Source: DASQHW01 sp038209365
GTDB taxonomy: Bacteria > Actinomycetota > Acidimicrobiia > IMCC26256 > PALSA-610
Direction: 5' to 3'
Length of the DNA stretch: 57,387 bases
Assembly: GCA_038209365.1 (NCBI GenBank)
Contig: JBBQXS010000029.1
Location: 1 to 57,387, forward strand
Under the pieces are notes generated by a model that was not told where the DNA came from, did not search any database, and saw only the letters and a list, made by a program, of their open reading frames with translations. Shown here piece by piece: positions 24,806-33,186 of this stretch (position 1 is its first letter; each line of letters opens with the position of its first letter). A program made the translations under genes and the position numbers.

Positions 24806-25453
24806 GTGCCGTACCCGAAGAGGCTGCTCAACGACGGCGAGGATCTCGCGCTCGACCTGCGTCCGCACTGGTGGTTCTTCTCGAAGCACATCCTTACGGG
24901 CATCCCGCTGTTCCTCGCGCTGATCGTGATCCTCGCCAAGACGACAGGCGACACCCGGAAGTGGCTGATGGTCGTCTGGGGCATCGTTGCCCTGGTGTGG
25001 GCGGTGTGGCTGGGGCTCAAGTACCTCCAGTGGAACTTCACGCATTTCGTGGTCACGTCCGATCGCGTCGTCTACCGGACCGGCGTGTTGTCCAAGCGTG
25101 GGGTGGAGATCCCCATGGACCGAATCAACAACATCAACTTCAACCAGAACATCTTCGAACGCGTCATCGGCGCCGGCGACCTCGAGATCGAGTCGGCCGG
25201 CAAGGACGGGCAGTCGCAGTTCGAGGACGTGTGGCACCCGGACGGTGTGCAGCAGGAGCTGTACCGCCAGATGGAGGGCTACGCGAGGAAGCGGGCGTCG
25301 TGGTCGAACCCCACCGCGGCGCCGCCGGCGGCCGTCACCACCGGCGCCGGCATCCCGGAGCAGTTGCGCCAGCTCGCGGAGCTGCGTGATCGAGGTGTGA
25401 TCTCCGCAGCCGAATTCGACGCGAAGAAGGCCCAGCTCCTCGAACGCATGTGA
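24806..25453 (+). CDS. membrane protein with bacterial PH domain and C-terminal SHOCT
   Basis: A protein of 215 residues. Two membrane helices (about 26-46 and 52-74) are followed by a bPH2 domain (80-145; FVVTSDRVVYRTGVLSKRGVEIPMDRINN). A proline/alanine-rich linker leads to a SHOCT motif at the end (LRQLAELRDRGVISAAEFDAK). The YdbS/YdbT-type PH domain probably binds membrane or protein partners, and SHOCT is an oligomerisation helix pair. GAGGGAG precedes the GTG, and TAGCAT about 37 nt upstream could be the -10 box. Its stop overlaps the next start by 4 nt. Confidence 0.88.
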   Translation: MPYPKRLLNDGEDLALDLRPHWWFFSKHILTGIPLFLALIVILAKTTGDTRKWLMVVWGIVALVWAVWLGLKYLQWNFTHFVVTSDRVVYRTGVLSKRGVEIPMDRINNINFNQNIFERVIGAGDLEIESAGKDGQSQFEDVWHPDGVQQELYRQMEGYARKRASWSNPTAAPPAAVTTGAGIPEQLRQLAELRDRGVISAAEFDAKKAQLLERM

Positions 25454-26166
25454 ACGCGCGGCGCGTGATACGTGTCGTGTCGCTCGTACCGAGCGCGACC
25501 GAGACGCTCGTTGCGCTCGGCGTGGCGCCGGTGGCCTGCACCCGCTTCTGCGATCTCCCGGGCGTCCCGACGGTCGGGGGCACGAAGAACCCGGACGTCG
25601 CCGCGATCATCGACCTGCAGCCGGACGTCGTCGTCGTGAACGATGAGGAGAATCGGATCGCCGACGCCGACGCGCTGCGCGCCGCGGGTATCACGCTGCA
25701 TTCGATGTCGCCGAGATCGGTCGCCGAGGTCGGTCCGGCAGTGGTTGCGCTTGCCGCGGCACTTGGTGTTCCCGCACCGGCGCCCTTCGAAGAGTGGGAC
25801 GCCTGGTGCGCTCGCGCGCAGGCTCCCGCTCATGTCTCCGCGTTCGTCGCAACGTGGCGCCGCCCCTACATGACGATGAACGGCGACACGTACGGGTCGT
25901 CGCTGCTCGCGTGCGTCGGTGTCGACAACGTCTTCGGCGCCTCCGACGAGCGCTATCCCGAGGTCACGCTCGCCGACGCGGCGGCGCGCCACCCGCAGCT
26001 CGTGTTGCTTCCCGACGAGCCGTACGCGTTCGCAGCGCGTCACATCCCGGAGGTGGAGCGGGCGATCCCCGCCGCGCGCGTCAGCATCATCGACGGGCGT
26101 GATTTGTTCTGGTGGGGCATCCGCACGCCGGCCGCCGTGACTCGGTTGGCACGGGTCAGTCGCTGA
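25450..26166 (+). CDS. BtuF-like helical-backbone metal receptor without signal peptide
   Basis: A protein of 238 residues of the cobalamin/iron-siderophore binding fold. It has VVSLVPSATETLVALG at the N-terminus, VGGTKNPDVAAIIDLQPDVVVV near residue 40, and a second lobe with MTMNGDTYGSSLLACVGVDNVFG. ABC binding proteins of this class are normally exported, but here there is no signal sequence, so it would be cytoplasmic. Such versions occur in actinobacteria and their role is unknown. GTG overlaps the upstream stop (GTGA), giving tight coupling with the PH-domain protein. It overlaps the convergent HIT gene by 11 nt. Confidence 0.83.
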   Translation: MNARRVIRVVSLVPSATETLVALGVAPVACTRFCDLPGVPTVGGTKNPDVAAIIDLQPDVVVVNDEENRIADADALRAAGITLHSMSPRSVAEVGPAVVALAAALGVPAPAPFEEWDAWCARAQAPAHVSAFVATWRRPYMTMNGDTYGSSLLACVGVDNVFGASDERYPEVTLADAAARHPQLVLLPDEPYAFAARHIPEVERAIPAARVSIIDGRDLFWWGIRTPAAVTRLARVSR

Positions 26167-26578
26167 CGTGCACCGCGCCCTGCGCGCGCAGCCGGGCCCG
26201 GATGCGCGTCGCGGTGTCGTCGAGCACGGCGGGATCGGGCGATGGGTCGACGTGCGCGAACGAGAGCTCGTCGGGATGATTGATCGGCACGACGTGAAGA
26301 TGTGTGTGCGGCACCTCTTCGCCGACGATGAGCATTCCGATGCGCCGCGGTTGCCACTCGGCTTGCTGCGCGCGACCGATCGCCTGGGCGACCGTGAACA
26401 GGTGCCCGGCGAGCGGTGGTTCGAGGTCGATCCAGTGGTCGACCTCGTCGCGCGGCACCACGAGCGTGTGGCCCGGCATCATCGGCGCGATCGACAAGAA
26501 CGCCACCGCGCGGTCGTCCTTCCACACGAAGCGGCCGGGGAGCTCGCCCGCGATGATCCGACTGAAGATGCTCGGCAT
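26156..26578 (-). CDS. HIT family nucleotide hydrolase/transferase
   Basis: A protein of 140 residues. The histidine triad reads HTHLHVVP near residue 99. The N-terminal SIFSRIIAGELPGRFVWKD and PMMPGHTLVVPR segments are standard for bacterial HIT proteins, which hydrolyse adenosine 5'-phosphoramidate and related nucleotides. GAAGGGA lies five bases before the ATG. It is the last gene after a galactokinase gene on the same strand (gap 10 nt). GalT belongs to the same histidine-triad superfamily, so the proximity to galT and two galactokinases is notable. Confidence 0.9.
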   Translation of the reverse strand: MPSIFSRIIAGELPGRFVWKDDRAVAFLSIAPMMPGHTLVVPRDEVDHWIDLEPPLAGHLFTVAQAIGRAQQAEWQPRRIGMLIVGEEVPHTHLHVVPINHPDELSFAHVDPSPDPAVLDDTATRIRARLRAQGAVHVSD

Positions 26579-26588
26579 GAGGTTCCCT

Positions 26589-27614
26589 TCATTGGACGAC
26601 GCCTGCACCGCCTGCGGCGTGCATGATCCAGCCGTTCGTATCTCGTGCGACCTCGATCGCGCGATCGGCTGCGCAAAGCGCGACTGCACAACCGCCGAAG
26701 CCCGCACCCGTCAGCCGGGCGCCGTACGCGCCGGCTTCGACGAGAGTTTCGACAAGCGCGTCGAGCTCGACGGTCGACACACCGAAGTCGTCGCGGAGTG
26801 AGGCGTGGCTCGCCAGCATGAGCTCCCCACATCGCTCGACGTTGCCGCGTCCCAAGGCGTCGGCAAAGGCGCGGACGCGTTCGTTCTCGGACACGACGTG
26901 TCGGGCGATCGGGTCGCCGGCCACCTGCTCCGAGCGCGCGTCGCGCAACGTCGCCACGCCCAGCCGGGCCGCGGCCGCCTCGCACGCAGCTCGTCGCTGC
27001 GCGTAGGCGCTCTGTTCGAGCCGGCGTGCCACGCCACTGTGCGCGACGACGACCGCGACGGCGTCGGGGAGCGCCACCGGTGTGATGTCCAGCGTGCGAC
27101 AGTCGAGCAGCAACGCGTGGCCTGCTCGTCCGAACACCGAAGCGATCTGATCCATCACGCCACACGGGACCCCGGTCGCGGCATGCTCGACGTCGCGAGC
27201 TGCGAGCGCGAGGTCGATTGCGTCGAGTGGCATCCGCGCGACGTGCGCGCACGCGAGCGCGAGCGCGACCGCGAACGCGGCGCTCGACGACAGGCCGGAC
27301 CCCACCGGCACGTCCGACGCGACTTCGGCGTCGAGGCCCATGGGTGCGCGGCCGCGCGCGCCGAGCACGGCGAGCACGGCCGCGACGGTGCGCCCCCACG
27401 CGGGGGAGGAGCTCGCGGGATCGCCGTGTCCGTCGGCCGCCAACTCGACCGTGCCTTCGATCTCGCGCGAGCACACACGTACGCGCCCGTCCGACCGGCC
27501 CTCGAAGTGCACACGGACGTCTCGGTCGATCGCCATCGGGAGGCACAGACCGTCTTGATAGTCGGTGTGGTCGCCGATGAGGTTCACCCGGCCGGGCGCG
27601 CGTACGACGGGCAC
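26589..27614 (-). CDS. galK: galactokinase (canonical sugar-binding motif)
   Basis: A protein of 341 residues of the GHMP kinase family, which phosphorylates galactose at C1. The signature GRVNLIGDHTDYQDG (8-22) keeps the acidic residue, histidine and aspartate that hold the sugar. Motif 2 VPVGSGLSSSAAF, the catalytic aspartate in GVMDQIASV and motif 3 LTGAGFGG are intact. The GTG is chosen because a TAGATT box ends 7 nt before it; a GTG 13 codons upstream would give a non-family extension. A second galactokinase-like gene lies beyond DUF6159. Confidence 0.9.
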   Translation of the reverse strand: MPVVRAPGRVNLIGDHTDYQDGLCLPMAIDRDVRVHFEGRSDGRVRVCSREIEGTVELAADGHGDPASSSPAWGRTVAAVLAVLGARGRAPMGLDAEVASDVPVGSGLSSSAAFAVALALACAHVARMPLDAIDLALAARDVEHAATGVPCGVMDQIASVFGRAGHALLLDCRTLDITPVALPDAVAVVVAHSGVARRLEQSAYAQRRAACEAAAARLGVATLRDARSEQVAGDPIARHVVSENERVRAFADALGRGNVERCGELMLASHASLRDDFGVSTVELDALVETLVEAGAYGARLTGAGFGGCAVALCAADRAIEVARDTNGWIMHAAGGAGVVQ

Positions 27615-27621
27615 GTGAAGG

Positions 27622-27627
27622 AATCTA
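27622..27627 (-). promoter_or_regulatory. -10 box (TAGATT) of galK, leaderless
   Basis: On the minus strand TAGATT is followed by 7 nt and the GTG start. It supports the short galactokinase N-terminus and shows that galK is transcribed independently of the galT operon. Confidence 0.5.
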
Positions 27628-27676
27628 CGGTCCGGTGCCGATACCCTGGGCACCGGTAACTCTGCGGGAGGGCTCG

Positions 27677-28519
27677 ATGGGACGGTTCCAGAATTCGTTG
27701 GCCTTGGCGAAGGCCTCGTGGCGGGTGCTGCGCGAGGACAAGCAGCTGACGTTGCTGCCGTTGCTGTCGATGGTCGCGACCGTCGTGATCGCGGTGTCGT
27801 TCCTGTTGCCGATCGGTCTCATCGCCCGGAACGGCACGGACGGCTACACGGCGTCCAAGCCGCTCGTGTGGGTGCTCGGGTTCTGTGCCTATCTCGTGCT
27901 CACGTTCGTGGTGGTCTTCTTCAACGCCGCGCTCGTGTACGCCGCGGACCGGCATCTGGCGGGGGAGCGGGTGACGCCGGGCGAGGCGATCCAGGCCGCG
28001 CGCGCTCGCACTCACGTGCTGCTGCCCTGGGTCGTCGTGAGCGCGACGGTGTCGATCGTCCTACGCGCGCTCGAGGAACGCGCCGGCGTGCTCGGTCGGA
28101 TCGTCGGCACGATCGCCGGGGTGGCGTGGTCGGTGGTGACGTTCCTCGTGCTGCCGATCCTCGTCATCGAAGGCATCGGCCCGATGGCCGCGGTGAAGCG
28201 CTCCGGCGAGCTGTTCAAGCGGACCTGGGGCGAGAATCTCATGACCAACGCCGGCATCGGCATCGTCGCGATGGCCGCGACATTGGCGGGGGCGATCCCG
28301 CTCGTGCTGCTGATCATGGTCGGCGGCCCGATCGCGGTGATCGGTGTCGTCGCGCTCGTGCTGTGGGTGATCGCGGTCTCGCTCGTGTCGGCGACGCTCA
28401 CAGGCATCCTGCAGGTGGCGCTCTACCGCTTCGCGACCGAGGCGCAGGTGCCCGGTTTCGACACGGACCAGCTGCGCGGCACGTTCCGGACGCGCACTCG
28501 CCGCGGGTTGTGGAACTGA
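27677..28519 (+). CDS. DUF6159 family membrane protein
   Basis: A protein of 280 residues with about six membrane helices. The N-terminus RFQNSLALAKASWRVLREDKQL and the mid segment PMAAVKRSGELFKRTWGENLM are typical of DUF6159 proteins. The function is unknown. GGGAGG lies seven bases before the ATG, and TACCCT about 25 nt upstream may be its -10 box. It is the only plus-strand gene within an otherwise minus-strand block. It sits between two galactokinase paralogues, and its stop directly abuts that of the second one. Confidence 0.85.
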   Translation: MGRFQNSLALAKASWRVLREDKQLTLLPLLSMVATVVIAVSFLLPIGLIARNGTDGYTASKPLVWVLGFCAYLVLTFVVVFFNAALVYAADRHLAGERVTPGEAIQAARARTHVLLPWVVVSATVSIVLRALEERAGVLGRIVGTIAGVAWSVVTFLVLPILVIEGIGPMAAVKRSGELFKRTWGENLMTNAGIGIVAMAATLAGAIPLVLLIMVGGPIAVIGVVALVLWVIAVSLVSATLTGILQVALYRFATEAQVPGFDTDQLRGTFRTRTRRGLWN

Positions 28520-29581
28520 TCAGCTGACGCGGGCCGCGCCCTCGGTTGCGTCCACGAGCCAGGCGGTCGGGGCCCGTTCCGTCCGCTCGCGGTACGTGGC
28601 CATCGCTTGCGACGCGACCTTGTCCGCGAGCGCGTCGGGCACGAGCGCGACGACGCACCCGCCGAAGCCGGCGCCGGTGAGCCGCGCCCCGAGCGCGCCG
28701 GCGTCACAGAGGCACTCGACCAGTGTGTCGAGCTCGGGGGTGGAGACACCCATGTCGTCACGCGAAGACGCGTGGCTCGCGAGCATCAACCGGCCGAGCT
28801 CGTCGATGTCACCTGCACGGAGCGCGTCGGCGAAGGCTCGGACGCGCTGCATCTCGGTGACGGCATGGCGGCCGCGCGGGACGTCGCGCACCTGTTCCGG
28901 CGTCGCGTCGCGTAGCACGCGCAATCCGAGATTCGCCGCGGCGTCGAGGCTGTCGGCTCGCCGCTCGGCATATGGCGTGTCTTCGAGGACGCGCGGCACG
29001 CCCGAGTGCACGACGAGCACGCGCACGTCCCGCGGCAGGGGCACATGCTCGATCTCGAGCGTGCGACAGTCGAGGAACAACGCGTGGCCGGCTCGCCCGT
29101 GCACCGATGCGATCTGGTCCTGGATGCCGCAGGGGACGCCGGTCGCCACGTGCTCCGCGCGCTGCGCGGCGAGCGCCAGCTCGTTGCCGGCGAGGGGGAA
29201 GTGCGCGACGTCGCACAGCGCGAGCGCGCATGCAACCTCGAATGCCGCGCTCGACGACAAGCCGGCGCCGATCGGCACCGCCGAGGCGATCTCGAGGGAC
29301 ACACCGATCGGCGGACGGCCCAGCTCGGCGAGCACGCGCGCGATGCCCGCAACCGTGCGGCCCCACGCGGGTCGGATCGCCTGCGGCTCGTCACGGCCGT
29401 CGGCGGCGACATCGACGTTGCCTTCGAGCTCTCCCGAGCGGGCGGTGACGCGTGCGTCCGAGCGGCGTGCCGCGAGGATCTGCACGTCGCGATCGATCGC
29501 CATCGAGACGACCCAGCCTTCGTGGTAGTCGACCTGCCCGCCGATCAGGTTCACGCGTCCCGGCGCCCGGTAGGCGTGCAT
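28520..29581 (-). CDS. galactokinase-like GHMP sugar kinase with altered sugar-binding motif
   Basis: A protein of 353 residues. GHMP motifs are intact: PIGAGLSSSAAF near 105, catalytic D155 in GIQDQIASV and LTGAGFGG near the end. The signature, however, reads GRVNLIGGQVDYHEG (8-22): G15 and Q16 replace the Glu/Asp-His pair that contacts galactose, while D18 is kept. A changed sugar specificity is therefore likely, such as another hexose, pentose or amino sugar. The ATG overlaps the galT stop by one base (TGATG), making it the last gene of a five-gene coupled run. It is a paralogue of the galactokinase 0.9 kb away. Confidence 0.87.
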   Translation of the reverse strand: MHAYRAPGRVNLIGGQVDYHEGWVVSMAIDRDVQILAARRSDARVTARSGELEGNVDVAADGRDEPQAIRPAWGRTVAGIARVLAELGRPPIGVSLEIASAVPIGAGLSSSAAFEVACALALCDVAHFPLAGNELALAAQRAEHVATGVPCGIQDQIASVHGRAGHALFLDCRTLEIEHVPLPRDVRVLVVHSGVPRVLEDTPYAERRADSLDAAANLGLRVLRDATPEQVRDVPRGRHAVTEMQRVRAFADALRAGDIDELGRLMLASHASSRDDMGVSTPELDTLVECLCDAGALGARLTGAGFGGCVVALVPDALADKVASQAMATYRERTERAPTAWLVDATEGAARVS

Positions 29582-30531
29582 CAGGCGTCTCGCAGCGCGG
29601 CGGCCGCCGCTTCGGGTACGACCGTGTTCGACAACGTGCCGCCGCCGAGCTCGCCCGACGCGACGTAGCGCGGTGTTCCGGGCGCGCGTAGCGGCGGCGC
29701 GACGTGCGCGTGGACGTGCCACTCGTCGCCGCCGCTTGCCGGCGCCTGGTGGAACCACAACAGGTACGGAAAGGGTGCACCGAGTTGCAGTGCCGGCCAC
29801 AGCCGGTCATAGCGCTGGAGCGCGTCGGCGAGCACGCGCGCGAGATCGTCGCGTGATCCGTCGTCGAGCGCGGGCAACGAGCCGGTGTGCCTCCGCGGCG
29901 CAAGCCGCATCCCGTACGCGTACTGCGATGCGTACGGCACCCAGGCCACCCAGTCTCCGGCTTCGGTCACGACGCGCGTGCCGGCAGCCAGCTCGGCTTC
30001 GACCTCGCAGCACACCGGGCACGGACCGGCCGTGGCGGCCACACCCTCGCGCGCGGCCGCCGGAGGGACGAACGAGTACGCGTAGATCTGCCCGTGCGGG
30101 TGGTCGATGGTTGCACCCACCTCGCGTCCCCGGTTCTCGAACACGAGCACGTACTCGATCTCGGGCCGGGCCAGCAGCGCCTGTGTACGCGTCGCCCACA
30201 GATCGACGACCCGACGAAGCTGGCCGGCCGGAAGTGTGGCGAGCGACTGGTCGTGCTCGGGCGAGAACAGCACGACCTCGGACGCGCCCGTCGCGGGAAG
30301 GCGCCTGACACCGGCGCCTTCGGCGGCCGCAAGATCGATCGGCTCCCCGGGCACATAGGGCGGCCAGCGGTTGGGGAAGCTGCGCACGTCGTAGGGCTCG
30401 GGAGCCTCGAGGCCCCCGACGCAGAACGGGCAACCGGTCTCGGGCAGGTTGGGGCGCGCTTGGCGGTGGCCGACGATGTTCACCCACTCGCAGGTGAGCG
30501 GATCGAAGCGAAGCTCGCCCGATCCGCTCAT
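29581..30531 (-). CDS. galT: galactose-1-phosphate uridylyltransferase
   Basis: A protein of 316 residues. CPFCVGG near residue 34 supplies zinc ligands. The nucleotidylated histidine lies in DHPHGQIYAY near residue 150 (the HPH active site). WHVHAHVAPPLRA near residue 275 completes the metal and fold motifs. It transfers UMP between a UDP-sugar and a sugar 1-phosphate. Coupled by ATGA to the methyltransferase upstream and by TGATG to the variant kinase downstream, it probably uses the sugar phosphate that kinase makes. No galE is seen nearby. Confidence 0.92.
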   Translation of the reverse strand: MSGSGELRFDPLTCEWVNIVGHRQARPNLPETGCPFCVGGLEAPEPYDVRSFPNRWPPYVPGEPIDLAAAEGAGVRRLPATGASEVVLFSPEHDQSLATLPAGQLRRVVDLWATRTQALLARPEIEYVLVFENRGREVGATIDHPHGQIYAYSFVPPAAAREGVAATAGPCPVCCEVEAELAAGTRVVTEAGDWVAWVPYASQYAYGMRLAPRRHTGSLPALDDGSRDDLARVLADALQRYDRLWPALQLGAPFPYLLWFHQAPASGGDEWHVHAHVAPPLRAPGTPRYVASGELGGGTLSNTVVPEAAAAALRDA

Positions 30532-31304
30532 GGCGCACGACCGACGGTCACGAACCCGTCGCCGCTTCCCTCTGTCTGCACGTCGACGAAATCGCAGTCC
30601 CGCAGGAGCGCTTCCATCTGTGGACGGGTCCACCACCGGATCTGCATACGCCGCAAGAAGGTCGACACGAGGGCACCGCCGGCGTCCCAGACCTCGTGTC
30701 GGTTGAGCACGTGCTGCACCTGCGCGGTGGTGTCGTACCGGAACGCTTCGTGCACAAGGAATGTCATACCGTCGCGCGGACGGGTGCCGCAGCGGCGGAT
30801 ACGCCACTCGTAGTTGGCATCGAGGTCGGGACCGCTCGGCACGTCCATCGAGATCAGCAGTTGCCCACCCGGCCGGAGATGGCGTTGCCACGCGACGAGC
30901 GCGACCCGCGCGGCGTCGTCGGTGTCGATCAGCGCGAACGAACCGGCCGGGTTGTAGACGGTGGCGTACTGCTTCTCGAGATCGAGCGTCGTCCAGTCCG
31001 CCTGGTGCAAGGTGACGTCGATGCCGGCGTCGGCGGCGTGGGCGGCGCAGATTCCGAGCATGTCGGCGGACGCGTCGACGCCTTCGACGTCGAGGCCGCC
31101 CCCGACGAATCCCAGCAGCAACCGACCGTTGCCACACCCGAGCTCCAACGCCGGACCGTTCCCGCCCTCGATCGCGCACCGGAAGTCGTCGACGTCGCCG
31201 TAGTTCCCGTCGGGTGGCAGCCAGACGTCGTATGCCTCGGCGAGCAAGCCGTCGTATGGCTGGTTGACGGGAAGCGTGTCCCGGACGAGGTCATCGAGGT
31301 CCAT
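30528..31304 (-). CDS. class I SAM-dependent methyltransferase
   Basis: A protein of 258 residues. Motif I ALELGCGNGRLLL is near residue 55, VEGVDASADML supplies the acidic ribose-binding residue, and HLRPGGQLLISMD is the post-II strand. The N-terminal 45 residues (LAEAYDVWLPPDGNYGD) resemble small-molecule methyltransferases. The substrate is not identifiable. The start overlaps the upstream oxidoreductase stop (TGATG) and its own stop overlaps galT (ATGA), so it is produced with a sugar-phosphate pair and two F420-type enzymes. Confidence 0.88.
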   Translation of the reverse strand: MDLDDLVRDTLPVNQPYDGLLAEAYDVWLPPDGNYGDVDDFRCAIEGGNGPALELGCGNGRLLLGFVGGGLDVEGVDASADMLGICAAHAADAGIDVTLHQADWTTLDLEKQYATVYNPAGSFALIDTDDAARVALVAWQRHLRPGGQLLISMDVPSGPDLDANYEWRIRRCGTRPRDGMTFLVHEAFRYDTTAQVQHVLNRHEVWDAGGALVSTFLRRMQIRWWTRPQMEALLRDCDFVDVQTEGSGDGFVTVGRAP

Positions 31305-32212
31305 CAGGCGGAGACCGCGGGCATCACCTCGGCGGCGAAGTGTTCGAGGCCGTCGCGGTCGAATGGGGCGCGCATCGCGAGGATGACGTACGACGCGCCC
31401 GCCTCGACATAGCCGCCGACCCTGTCGACCATCTCCTGCACCGTTCCTGACAGCACGCCGGGCTTCACGTAGTCCGACATCGGACCGAACTGCCGCCGGA
31501 GCTCTTCGTCGGTGAACGCCATGCCGACGTTGACCGACTTCGTGATCGTCCCTGGGTCGCGGCCGACCTTGTCGCAGTGCGCGTCGAGCACCTGGGCCTT
31601 GTGTGCCCACACGTCGGGCGGGATGAACGGCACGTTCCAGCCGTCGGCATGCTCGGCGGCGATACGCAACGTCACCTTCTCGCCACCGCCGCCGATCCAG
31701 ATCGGAAGCCGTGCCTGCACCGGCTTCGGCTCGCACTGCGCGTCACGCATGTGGAAGAAGGAGCCGTCGAAGGTCGTGTGCTCCTGTGTGAGGAGGCCGC
31801 GCACGCATTGCACGTACTCCTCGAGCATCCGTAGCCGCTCGCCCGGTGACCCGAAGTGCATGCCGTAGGCGTCGTACTCGTGTTGCAGCCAGCCCCCGCC
31901 GAGGCCGAGCACGATGCGGCCGTCGGCGACCTGGTCCATCGTCGCGATCGCGTTGGCGAGCACGGCCGGGTGCCGGTAGCCGGCCGAGTAGACGAGCGAT
32001 CCGCACGTGACACGCGTGGTCGTCGCCGCGAGCGCAGTGTGCGAGGTGACCGCTTCGAGGCAGTGGGGATCGCCGCTGTTGTCGGCCGCGTAGAAGTGGT
32101 CCCAGATCGAGATCCAATCGAAGCCGAGCGCCTCGATGCGCGCCCAGAGCTCCCGCAGGTCGGCGATCGACGTGTGCTGCAAGCCCGCATGCACCCCGAA
32201 CTTCACGTTCAC
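31304..32212 (-). CDS. LLM-class F420-dependent oxidoreductase
   Basis: A protein of 302 residues with the luciferase-like TIM-barrel. FGVHAGLQHTSIADL opens the barrel. GFDWISIWDHFYA is near 30, GSLVYSAGYRHPAVLAN near 70, and GRIVLGLGGGWLQHEYDAYG near 98 is the typical substrate and cofactor loop. Family members transfer hydride from reduced F420 (or FMN) to varied substrates. The GTG start lies 16 nt after the stop of a second enzyme of the same class, to which it is only moderately similar. Confidence 0.88.
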   Translation of the reverse strand: MNVKFGVHAGLQHTSIADLRELWARIEALGFDWISIWDHFYAADNSGDPHCLEAVTSHTALAATTTRVTCGSLVYSAGYRHPAVLANAIATMDQVADGRIVLGLGGGWLQHEYDAYGMHFGSPGERLRMLEEYVQCVRGLLTQEHTTFDGSFFHMRDAQCEPKPVQARLPIWIGGGGEKVTLRIAAEHADGWNVPFIPPDVWAHKAQVLDAHCDKVGRDPGTITKSVNVGMAFTDEELRRQFGPMSDYVKPGVLSGTVQEMVDRVGGYVEAGASYVILAMRAPFDRDGLEHFAAEVMPAVSA

Positions 32213-32228
32213 GTCGCCCTCGCTTCCG

Positions 32229-33158
32229 TCAGAGGTGAGGCAGCACTTCGGCTGCGATCAGCTGCATGTGTTCGGGTTCGTCGAGCGTGTGGTACTGGAG
32301 GTACACCGTCTCGGCGCCGGCCTTCTCGTACTCCCTGATGCGCTCGACGACTTCTGCCGGCGTGCCGCCCGCCGCGTTCGCGCGCGCTTGGTCGGCGTCC
32401 TGTCCGCTCGCCTCCGCCCGGCGGCGGAACTCCGCGTCGTCCCGTCCGACCGCGACGACGACCGCAGCGGTGAATCGCATCGATGCAGGATCACGGCCGA
32501 TCGCCTCACAGGCGCGGCGCACGTGATCGCAACCCTCGCGGTAGTACGTCACCGGCGCGAACGGCATGTTGAACTCGTCCGCGAACCGGGCCGCGAGCCT
32601 CGGCGTGCGCTTCGTGCCCCACCCGCCGAGGATCACCGGCGGCCGCGGGCGTTGCACCGGCTTCGGCAGCGCAGGCGAGGCGACGACCCGGTGGTGTGCA
32701 CCCGCGTACGAGAACGTCTCACCGACCGGTGTGGTCCATAGTCCCGTGACGATCTCGAGTTGCTCTTCGAGCATCTCGAAGCGCGCGCTGGTCGCGGGGA
32801 ACGGGATCCCATACGACGCGTGCTCGGTGTCGTACCAGCCTGCGCCGAGCCCGAGCTCGACGCGGCCGCCGCTCATCGCGTCGGCTTGGGCAACCTGGAT
32901 CGCGAGCGGGCCCGGGAACCGGAACGTCACCGGCGTCACGAGCGTGCCCAGTCGGAGGCGCGAGGTTTCGCGGCCGATCGCGGCGAGGGTGACCCACGCG
33001 TCGGTCGAGCCCGGCCCGGCCGGTCCGTCGCCGATGCGCTGGTAGTGATCCGAGCGGAAGAACGCGTCGAAGCCGAGCTCCTCGGCAAGACGGGCGACCG
33101 CGAGCAGGTCGTCGTACGTCGCACCCTGCTGCGGCTCCGTGAAGATCCGGCATCGCAT
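32229..33158 (-). CDS. LLM-class F420-dependent oxidoreductase
   Basis: A protein of 309 residues. CRIFTEPQQGATYDDLLAVA opens the barrel, then GFDAFFRSDHYQRIG near 30, GTLVTPVTFRFPG near 72, GRVELGLGAGWYDTEHASYG near 99 and PPVILGGWGTKRT near 173. It is the first gene of the five-gene run ending with the variant galactokinase. A TAGCGT box ends 8 nt before the ATG, so the whole run is probably made from one near-leaderless message. The divergent PAC2 gene starts 42 bp away. Confidence 0.88.
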   Translation of the reverse strand: MRCRIFTEPQQGATYDDLLAVARLAEELGFDAFFRSDHYQRIGDGPAGPGSTDAWVTLAAIGRETSRLRLGTLVTPVTFRFPGPLAIQVAQADAMSGGRVELGLGAGWYDTEHASYGIPFPATSARFEMLEEQLEIVTGLWTTPVGETFSYAGAHHRVVASPALPKPVQRPRPPVILGGWGTKRTPRLAARFADEFNMPFAPVTYYREGCDHVRRACEAIGRDPASMRFTAAVVVAVGRDDAEFRRRAEASGQDADQARANAAGGTPAEVVERIREYEKAGAETVYLQYHTLDEPEHMQLIAAEVLPHL

Positions 33159-33166
33159 ACGGACGG

Positions 33167-33172
33167 ACGCTA
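33167..33172 (-). promoter_or_regulatory. -10 box (TAGCGT) of the LLM-galT-kinase operon
   Basis: On the minus strand TAGCGT is followed by 8 nt and the ATG of the first oxidoreductase gene. It is back to back with the PAC2 promoter, only 14 bp between the two boxes. Confidence 0.5.
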
Positions 33173-33186
33173 CTTGGACAACTGCA

